A stretch of DNA of 64,000 nucleotides from Rhizobium sp. 16-488-2b. GTDB taxonomy: Bacteria; Pseudomonadota; Alphaproteobacteria; Rhizobiales; Rhizobiaceae. The stretch's first letter is position 1, and each line of letters starts with the position of its first letter. The stretch spans positions 181,710 to 245,709 of the forward strand of contig NZ_JAGHMF010000004.1 in the NCBI RefSeq assembly GCF_017741815.1, given 5' to 3'. Of the stretch, positions 1 to 9,900 are shown one piece after another. The notes beneath the pieces are model-generated. The model did not search any database, had not been told where the DNA came from, and saw nothing but the letters and a program-made list of their open reading frames with translations. Both the position numbers and the translations under genes were made by a program.

Positions 1-1
1 A

Positions 2-703
2 AAGGTCGTCGGCTGGACGACCAGCGAAATGACCGTCCCAGGCATGCCGCCCTATACCATCTTCGAGGCCGATGGCGTCGGCCGCGCCGGCATGATGGTC
101 TTTCCCGCCGAGCTCGAAGGCACCGGCATCCCGCCGAACTGGACCGGCTATGTCGCGGTTGACGATGTCGACCGGAGCGCCCGGGATTTCGCCGCCAATG
201 GCGGCTCCGTCCGCCGCCCGCCGGAAGATATCCCCGAAATCGGCCGCTTCGCCGTGGTCGCGGACCCGCATGGCGCCGTGATCTGCATCATGACCCCGGC
301 GCCGATGGACAGCCCGCCGCCGGAAGCGGCAATGGGCGCGCCGGGCACGCTCGGCTGGAGCGAACTCTATGCCGGCGACGGCGGTGAGGCCTTCACCTTC
401 TACGAAAAGCTCTTCGGCTGGACCAAGGACCATGATTTCGACATGGGCCCGATGGGCGTCTACCGCATCTTCGCCGAACACGGCACACCTGTCGGCGGCA
501 TGATGACCAAGCCGGAGAATGTGCCGATGCCGGCCTGGGCCTATTACTTCAACGTTCCCGCCATCGATTCCGCCATCGAGCGGGTCAAGGCCGGCGGCGG
601 CCAGGTCGTCAACGGCCCGATGGAAGTACCCGGCGGCAGCTGGGTGATACAGGCGATCGACCCGCAGGGCGCCTTCTTCTGCCTCGTGGCGCCAGCCCGC
701 TGA
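2..703 (+). CDS. VOC (glyoxalase/bleomycin-resistance-like) family protein, 5' end cut by window
   Basis: The frame is open from base 2 (KVVGW...) and runs through the ATG at 29, so the gene almost certainly starts upstream of the window. The product has two tandem vicinal-oxygen-chelate modules. The first ends near the VVADPHGAVICIM stretch. The second starts at GTLGWSELYAGDGGEAFTF and ends in FFCLVAPAR. This two-module layout is typical of small cytosolic metal-dependent or ligand-binding VOC proteins of rhizobia. The substrate cannot be told from the sequence. A GC-rich hairpin with a GAAA loop follows about 45 bases after the stop. Confidence 0.8.
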   Translation, partial: KVVGWTTSEMTVPGMPPYTIFEADGVGRAGMMVFPAELEGTGIPPNWTGYVAVDDVDRSARDFAANGGSVRRPPEDIPEIGRFAVVADPHGAVICIMTPAPMDSPPPEAAMGAPGTLGWSELYAGDGGEAFTFYEKLFGWTKDHDFDMGPMGVYRIFAEHGTPVGGMMTKPENVPMPAWAYYFNVPAIDSAIERVKAGGGQVVNGPMEVPGGSWVIQAIDPQGAFFCLVAPAR

Positions 704-744
704 GGCCTTGCAGGCCCGCTCGCAAACAGCTGAAACGCTCTCGA

Positions 745-770
745 ATCGGCCCCGGAAACGGGGCCGTTCT
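745..770 (+). terminator. Hairpin terminator after the VOC gene
   Basis: CGGCCCCG (747-754), loop GAAA, CGGGGCCG (759-766), then TTCT. The 8-bp all-G/C stem with a tetraloop lies between the VOC stop and the adhesin leader. The T-tract is short, so termination is plausible but not certain. Confidence 0.55.
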
Positions 771-779
771 GCTGTGGCG

Positions 780-959
780 AATTAGCCTCTATCGTTCTAT
801 TTTTATTAGAATTTTACCGACTAAGCGGTTTTGCGGTTAACCGTTCTTAAACATTTCTGGGTGGATGCATAACCCGCTATATCGGCGCCTATAGGGCAGT
901 ATTGCTTTTGTATCTTCGGCGGAATTATTTGGCCTCAGTTTCTCATTGGGGTATTTTGT
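780..959 (+). promoter_or_regulatory. AT-rich leader/promoter region of the giant adhesin
   Basis: About 180 bases of AT-richer DNA precede the ATG at 960. The ribosome binding site is weak (GGGG at 948-951, eight bases from the start). A TTAA-N6-TTAA arrangement at 837-850 resembles a CtrA box, but the spacing is six rather than the usual seven, so I do not call it one. No clear -35/-10 pair could be assigned by eye. Confidence 0.35.
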
Positions 960-3900
960 ATGTCTATCGAAGATTCTCGCATCTCTGCCGTTGAAAATGA
1001 AAACGCATCGCATGACTTGATCTCCGATATTCATCAGGACGCCCGCCTGCAGACTTCCGCCCTAGGTGGTCTCGAGGTCGCACAGGCCGGAACCACTCAG
1101 CCAAGCGATCAGCAGGGCGCCCAGTCGACTGAAACGACCGGTCGCTTGCCGGCAGCCCAGGACGCAGCCGCCGCAGCACCCGCTGGCCAGGTTGTCCCGG
1201 ATCAGAACAACATCGCCCACCTGCCGGCCGGCACCGCGATCGACGATATCCACGTCCGCGGCAACGACCTCGTCCTCGTCCAGGCAGACGGCACCGAGAT
1301 CGTCATTGTCAACGGCGCGCTCCACGTTCCGACCTTCCTGCTCGGCGAAGTCGAGCTGCCCCAGCAGGCCGTGATCGCCGCTCTCGAACAGAGCAACATC
1401 AACGTCGCCGCCGGCCCCGACGGCTCCTACTCCGCCAGCTCCTCGCCTTCGAGCTCCGGCGCCAATTTCCAGGACTCGATCCAGGGCAACGCCGGCGACC
1501 CGACGCAGCTGGCGTCGCTGCTGGCCGATACGCAGCAGGCTGACTTGACGCCCAGCCGCACGCCGGACGAGCAGAATGGCGTTCCCCTCATCACGGCAAG
1601 CAGCATTTCGCTGGTAACGGAAGTCAGCGATGCCAACGGCGCCTTCTCGACCCAGGTCGTCAACGGCCAGTTCGGCTTCATCCCCGGTAAGGACTTTGGC
1701 GTCATCACCGCTGTCGGTCTCTCCGATTCCCTCAACATGGATGAAGGCACCCAGAACGGCACGCATGTCGATCTGACCTCCAACGGCCAGCCGGTCGTGG
1801 TCACCATCAACGGCCTGACGATCACCGGCTCGGTCGATGGCCAGCCTGTGTTCACGCTGACGGTTACCAACATCGAGACCGGCGCCTACACCTTCACCCA
1901 GTTTGGCCCGCTCGATCATCCCGACAGGGGCGAAAGCGGCGCCGATGACGTGCTGCGCCTGCAGTTCAGCTACACCGTCACCGACAAGAACAACGACCAA
2001 GTCACCGGCATCGGTTCCGTCGACATCCGCGATGATGCGCCGAGCATCGATCCCACGGCGAAGAGCCCGGATAGCGCGGTCAACGAAAGCGGCATCACCG
2101 GCGGCGAGAGCCATCCCGTGACCACGGCCTCCCTCGGCATCGACTGGGGCGCCGACAAGGGTAGCAACCGCGACGTCACCTTCGACAAGCAGACCGCGCC
2201 GACGGGCCTGACCTCGCATGGCGAGCAGATCCATTACGAAATCTCCGCCGATGGCCACACGTTGACGGGCTACATCGTCGTTGCGGTGAGCGAAGGCGAG
2301 CTGACGGGCCTCAAGACTGTTCCCGTCTTCATCGTGACCCTCAATCCGGCCGCCGCCAACGGCGCCTACACGTTCGAACTCCTGCAGAGCATCGATCACC
2401 CGCAGACGACAGGCTCTGAAGGCGGTGAGGGCTCCGAAGGCGGCATTCAGCTTCTGTCCGTCGCGACGAGCCAGGACGAGCAGATCGGCCTCAACTTCGC
2501 CGTCACGGCCAAGGATGCCGACGGCGACACGTTGCCGGTCAACTTCACGGTGACGGTCAATGACGACGTGCCGGAGATCGACGGCGATGCAAAGGCCGTC
2601 AACTTGCTTGCCAACGGCGATTTCAAGAGCGCGGTATGGCATGCGGAAGGCTGGGACGCCGGTGGTTATGCCGGCTCCGCCCATGAGGGCATCGGCTGGA
2701 AGGTCGACGGCACAAATGCCAGCTCGCTGCAGGTCGAGCGCGTCAGCAGCGGCTACATGGGCATGGTCGCCTCCGACGAAGCCCCGATGATCGACATGGG
2801 CTCGTCGCCGGGCAACACCACCATCTCGCAGGACCTCACGGGCCTGAAGCTTGGTGAAGCCCTGACGCTGACCTTCGAGATCGGCACGCCCGTCGGCGGC
2901 ACCGCCAAGCTCGAGGTCTACTGGAATGGCGTGCGCGTCGGCCTCTTCGACCCGACCAACGCAATGACCAAGGTCGTCATCGGAAATCTCTATGCCGACG
3001 AACATGGTCAGGGCACAGTGACCTTTAAGGAAGTCGGCGCGGCCGATTACACCGGCACCTATCTTGCCAATGTCAGCCTGACGGAAAGCACCGCCGTTCC
3101 GGCCTTCACCGCAACGGTTGGCGAAGACGACAAGGCCTTCTCGTTCGAACTCGCGGCAGGCCACCAGTTCACCTTCGGCGCCGATGGCGCGGGAAGCCTT
3201 GTGCTCGGCGCGGCCACTGTGGCCTCGGCTTCGGGCATCACGCTGGCGCTTCCGGAAGAGGCATTTGGCTACAAAGCCGGAAACATCGTCGTCAAGACCG
3301 GCTATTTCGAATCCCTCGGAAGGGGCGAAATCGCCGTGGTCACCATTCCCTTCACCGTCACCGATGGTGATGGCGACAGCAAGACCGGCGTCTACCAGAT
3401 CACCGTCGTCGGCGCCAACGACGCCCCGGTCTTCGATACCAAGGCCGCAACCATCACCTTCGGCGAAACGGCGGACATCACCGGCTCGACGACCGCCCAT
3501 GGCCAGAGCGGCACATTCGCATTCACCGATGTCGACCTGAACGACACCGGTCATTCGGTGAGCGTCGGCGTCGAAACCTCGGGCACTGTCAACGGCCTGC
3601 CGTCGAACCTGGCGTCGCTCCTGCATATCGATGCGGTCACCAAGGAGGCCGGCAAGAGCGATGGCGAGGTCAAGTGGACCTTCTCCGCGCAGGACAAGGC
3701 ATTCGATTATCTGAGCGCCAACGAAACCGTGACGCTGAAGTACACGCTGACGCTTGACGACGGCCATGGCGGTACCGCGACGCAGACCGTCACGGTGACG
3801 GTCACCGGCACCAATGACACGCCTGTCATCACCACCACCGATGCCGGCGCGAAGTTTGGGGAGAACGCCGACCAGACGGGCACCAAGGACGCGCACACCG

Positions 3901-6900
3901 CAGGTGGCGTTCTCGCCTTCACCGACGCCGACCTTACCGACACCGGCCACAGCGCCATCGTCAAGGGCGTCGTTGCATCCGGCACCACCAACAGCGCAGA
4001 CTACAGCAGCTTCCTGCATATCGATTCCGTGATGAAGGACGCGGGCTCGGCGACGGGCGAGATCAAGTGGAGCTTCAGTGCCCCCGACAGCACCTTCGAC
4101 TATCTCTCCAAGAACGAAGAGCTGAAGCTGACCTACACGGTCGAGCTCGACGACGGCGACGGCGGCAAGACCACGCAGCTGGTCACCGTCACCGTCACCG
4201 GCGCCAATGATCTGCCGATCGTCGAAGCGGTCACGGTCGATCTCAACGAAAAGCCGGGCAAGACCCTGTCGTTCCAGAACGACGTCGCGCATTTCACCGT
4301 CAATTTTACGGATGCCGACCTGAGCGACACCGGCCACACGGCCAAGATCGTCGGCTTCAAGGCCTCCGGCGAAACGGACGGCCTCAACGCGTTGACCCGC
4401 CTTGCGCTGGCCAATGCGCTCGACATCGACAGCATCAGCAAGAAGGCCGGCGAGACCGATGGCCAGGTCAAGGTAACCTTCAAGGCGACCGACGCGATCT
4501 TCGATTATCTCGCCGATGGCGAAAAGCTGACGCTCACCTATCAGATCCAGGTCAATGACCACGATGGCGGCAAGGTCACCCAGGACGTCACCGTTGTCAT
4601 CACAGGCAGCAACGACGCGCCTGTTATCGCCTATAACGACGGCGACACCATCCGCGAGCTTTCCGGCGTCACCGGATCGACCAAGGCAGACACGGCCTCC
4701 GGCACCATTCTCTTCACCGATGTCGATCTCAACGATACCGGCCACACCGCATTGGTCGACGGCGTCAAAGCAACCGGCGTTACCGGTGCCGGCACCACCG
4801 ACTACAGCAAGTTCCTGACGGTCGCGGCGAGCAAGGCCGAAGGCTCGGCGCTCGGCGCCATCAAGTGGAACTTCAGCGCCCCTGACAGCACGTTCGACTA
4901 TCTCGCCAAGGACGAGAAGCTGACACTCACCTACACAGTGTCGCTGTCCGATGGCCATGGCGGCACCGATACGGCAAAGGTGACGATCGTCGTCATCGGC
5001 CGCAACGATTCACCCGTCATCACGGCTGGCGCCCCGGTGGAGTTCGGTGAGAACCCCGCCACGACCGGCTCCCTGGCCGAGCACTCGGCCTCCGGCCTCC
5101 TCAAATTCACCGACGTCGATCTCAACGACAAGGGCCACACTGCCAAGTTCACCGACGTTGCTGTTGAGGGCACCCAGTCCGGACTGTCCTTGGACAAGAA
5201 CGCACTCCTCTCGCTGATCTCCACCAGCGCTGTGACGAAGAACGTCGGTTCGTCCGAAGGCTCGATCGCCTGGACCTTCAAGGCCACCGACAAGACCTTC
5301 GATTATCTCGCCAATGGCGAAAGCGTAACGCTGCGCTACACCGTCGAAGTCGACGACCATGACGGCGGCAAGGGCACGCAGGTGGTCTCCATCGTCGTCA
5401 CCGGCAGCAACGACGCGCCGATCGTTCAGGCAGTCTCACTCGGCTTGTCGGAAACGGCCGGTAGGACACTGTCCTTCGCCAACGACATGGCATCGGTGAC
5501 GATGACCTTCACCGACGCCGATCTGAGCGACACCGGCCACACTGCAAAGGTGACGGGCTTTGCCGCCTCCGGCAACACGGCCGGCCTCAACCTCGTCAGC
5601 CGCTACCTCTTGGAGCATGCGCTCGACATCAACAGCGTGACGAAGCAGGCCGGATCGACGCAGGGCGCGGTCAACGCCACCTTCAAGGCAACTGACGCCA
5701 TCTTCGATTATCTCGCCGACGGCGAGAAGCTGACGCTGCGCTACACCGTTACCGTCGACGACAAGCATGGCGGCACCACGCCGCAGACCGTCGAGATCAC
5801 GATCACCGGCACCAATGACCAGCCGGTCATCGCCGGCGGCGACAAGGCCACCATCACCGAGCGCGCCGGTCTGACCGGTAACGACGTCAGCGACAAGGCC
5901 TCGGGCCTGATAGCCTTCGCCGATGCCGACCTCAGCGACAGCCACTCCGCGGTCGTCTCGAAAATCGCCGCATCGGGCGCAGTCGGCACCACCACGGATG
6001 CCGCCTACAGCGACTTCCTGAAAGTATCCGTGGTCGAGGCTCCAGGCTCTGCGGTCGGCGTGATCAAGTGGGCCTTCGAAGCGCCGGACAAGACCTTCGA
6101 TTACCTCGCCAAGGGCGAAAAGCTGACACTGACCTACCAGGTCACGCTCTCCGACGGCCACGGCGGCGCCGACACCACCACTGTCACTATCGTCGTGACT
6201 GGCACCAATGACGCGCCTGTCGTAAACGGCAACGCCACGCTGACGCCGATCTCCGAAGACATCCTGCCGGCCGACAACAAGGGCACACTCGTCTCCGACC
6301 TCATCGCCGGCCACGCCAGTGATGTCGACGGCCAGGTGCAGGGCATCGCTGTCAGCGGCCAGTCCGATAAGGGCGGCCATTGGGAATACAGCATCAACGG
6401 CGGCACCAGCTGGACGACGCTGTCTGCCAGCGCCAGCGCCTCGCTGGTGCTGGGCCTGACGTCGCTCGTCCGCTTCGTTCCCGACATGAACGTGCAGACC
6501 GAGCAGTCGACCAACCCGCAGACGCAGATCGACAAGCCGACGATCACCTTCCACGCCTGGGATGGCACCACCAACGACACCGCAGGCTCGGTCGTCGATC
6601 TCACCAAAAATGGTGCAACCGGCGGCACCAGCGCCTACAGCGCCGGCACGGTCACTGGCACGATCGCCATCGGCAGCGTCGTCGATCACGTCTTTACCGC
6701 TGTTGACGATGTGGTCGACCTGCGCGGCCCGAACGGCCTTAGCAACGACCCGACCAAGGACGCCAACTGGTTCGAGGACGGCAACTTCACCAACGCGCTT
6801 GACGGCAACGACACCGTCTATCTCCCCAATGCCGGCGACAAGCTGGCGGGCGTTTACGCAGGCGTGGCCTTTGACGGCGGCGTCGGCAACGACACCATCT

Positions 6901-9900
6901 ACGGCGGAACCGCCAACGACATCATCCACGGCGGCGAAGGCGACGACACCATCACCGGCGGCACCGGCGCCGACCAGCTCTTCGGCGATGCGGGCGACGA
7001 TACCTTCAAGCTCGTCACCGACGTCATCGGCTCCGGCACGCGCGCCTTCGAACTCGGCGACGGTACAAAGATCCAGGTTGACATCAACGGCCTGGCCGGC
7101 ACCTCCGACACCGTGGATGGCGGCACTGGCTACGACAAGATCGTCCTCGATAAGGGCAGCGCGAGCGGCTACGTCTACGACACCTACAGCGCGCCAAGCT
7201 ACATTTCCCACGTCGAGGAAATCGTCGGCACCTCCGGCAACGACGTCATCATGGTGGCGGCGAACTACAAGAGCGACCTGGCCGACGGCGGCATCACCAT
7301 CGATGGCGGCGCGGGCAACGACTATATCGGCGGCGGCGCCGGAAACGATACGCTCTACGGCGGCGATGGCGACGACGTGATCTCCGGTCTCGACGGCGAC
7401 GACGTCATCGAAGGCGGCGGCGGCAACGACACCCTCTACGGCGGTGCCGGCAACGACATCCTGCGCGGCGGCGAAGGCAATGACACGCTTTACGGTGGCG
7501 CCGGCAACGACCGCATCGACGGCGGCAAGGGCGACGACATCATCATCGGCGGCAAGGGCGACGACGCGCTGATCGGCGGCGAAGGCAACGACCGCTTCCT
7601 CTACACCGTGGGCGATGGTAACGACCGCATCAACGGCGGCGGGGAAACCGGCACCACCGCCCCGAACTACGACATTCTCGAAATTACCGGCGACGGCGAG
7701 AACCGGGACTTCACCATCGGCAAGATCAGCAAGGCCGATGCCGGAAACATCAATGCCTATCCCACTGATGCCGACGACATCACGATCAGCTACACAGGCA
7801 CGGATGCCGCAACCATCCGCGTCGACGAGATCGAGCGCATCGTCATCGATACCGGTAACGGCAACCACAATATCACGGTTGGCGACCTCACCGGCACCGG
7901 CATCGCGCCGGCAACGATCGTCATCAACAGCGGCTCGGGCGATGACATCATCGACCTCACCAAGCTTGCAGGTACCAAGGTCGAGATCAGCGACAGCGAC
8001 GCCGTCAAGCCGATCGAAAGCGACACCGACACGGTGAAGCTCGCCGGCCACTGGGCCGACTACGTCATCGAAAAGGCATCGGACGGGACCTACTCGTTCT
8101 CGCTGGGCGGCAATGTCGTCGTCACCGCCAAGAACATCGAGCGCTTCACTTTCGCAGCCGATGTTTCCGACAGCCACGACGGCACCGTCCTGGCCGGCGA
8201 TCTGCTGAACACGGCGCCGCATGCCGTCAACGACACGGCCTTGGTGACGGAAGCCGGCGGCATCGGCAACGCCACCGCTGGCGTTCCCACGGCGGACGGC
8301 AACGTGCTGACCAACGACACCGACGCCAACGCCTACGACACCAGGGTCGTCACCCAGGTTTCCGGCAGCGCGGTGACATCGGACCAGCCGACCGTCATCA
8401 ACGGCACCTACGGCTCGCTGACCATCCACTCCGACGGCAGCTACACCTACGCGCTGAACAACGACGCCACGGCAACACAGAGCCTGCGTGGCAACGAAAG
8501 CGGCCTCGACACCTTCACCTACACGATGAAGGATGCACATGGCCTGACATCTCAGGCAAAGCTCGACGTCTCGGTGAAGGGATCCAACGATGCGGCCGTG
8601 ATCGGCGGCGCGACGACGGGATCGGTGACGGAGGACGTTGGCGCCACGAGCGCGGCGCCGCTCTTCAGCGAGAATTTCGAGGGTCGCCCAGCGGGCTTTG
8701 CCAGCGACTGGGGTAGCAACGGCTGGATTCAGTCCAGCGGCAGCCTGACCCAGCATCTGTCCGAACAGGAGACCGCGCTCTACGACGGTGGCCAGTCGGT
8801 CGCCAAGACGATCAATCTTGGAACCGCGCCGGCGGTAACGAAGATCGAGTTCGACTTCCTCAAGATCGACAGCTGGGACCAGGGAGAGCATCTCCAGGTC
8901 TATCTGAACGACGGCCAGGCATTCACCTTCACGCCCAAGTCCGGCGCCGACGGCTCGACGAATGCCACGGGCACCTTCACCGTAGGCGGCATCACCGGCA
9001 CCTACGTCGTCACTTCGAGCGGCACCGATACGCAGCTAGGTGGCAGCAACCTTTATCTCGACCGCGTCTATCACATCACGCTGATCGCCGAGGGCGTCGG
9101 CAACACGCTGAAGCTCGGTTTCGGGAACAATCTCAACGAGCACTTCAGCAACGAAGACTTCGGCATCGACAACGTCGTCATCCGCGACGCCAATGCCGGC
9201 AAGCTGATGACGCAGGGCGACCTTACGGTCTCCGACGTCGATCACGACCAGTCGAGCTTCGTCGCCCAGACCGCGACCAGCAGCCTCGGTATATTCACCT
9301 TGGCATCGAACGGCCACTGGACCTACGCGGCCGACAATTCGAACCCGGCGATCCAGGCGCTCGGCGCCGGCAAGACGCTGGTCGACACCTTCACGGTATC
9401 TTCGGCCGATGGCACGACGCAGGAAGTCAAGATCACCATCAACGGCACGAATGATGCGCCGACGGCGGTCGTACTGTTGAACAACGCGGTCAACGAGAAC
9501 CAACTGGGAGCGTTGATCGGCAATCTGACGACCACGGACAAGGATGTCGGCGACACCCACACCTACACCGTCTCCGACGATCGCTTCGAAGTGGTCGGCG
9601 GCGAACTGAGGCTGAAGAGCAACGTATCGCTGGATTACGAAACCGAGCATTCGGTCACTCTGACAGTGACGTCGAAAGACAGCGGCAATCTGACGACGTC
9701 GCAGATGTTCACAATCCAGGTCGGCGATGTGAATGAGAAGCCGACGATCGCGTCCGGAACGACTGGCAGCATTGCGGAGAATTCTGCTTCCAGCAAGGTC
9801 GTTTACCAGACGGTTGCGGCCGATCCTGAAGGCAAGACGCTGAGCTATAGCTTGAGCGGTGACGACAAGGACTTGTTCAACATTTCGAGCACCGGTGCGG

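Noticed and set aside
837..850. CtrA-box-like TTAA-N6-TTAA before the adhesin
   Set aside because: The usual CtrA site is TTAA-N7-TTAA. The spacing is off by one and there is no second box.
1062..4958. Very long open frame antisense to the adhesin (about 1300 codons)
   Set aside because: It mirrors the GC-rich, codon-biased VCBS repeats on the other strand and has no recognisable domain. The plus-strand protein is clearly real.
5436..8891. Second long antisense frame (about 1150 codons) opposite the VCBS/RTX region
   Set aside because: It is again a shadow of repetitive coding DNA, rich in Ala/Val/Gly/Asp with no start signal or motifs.
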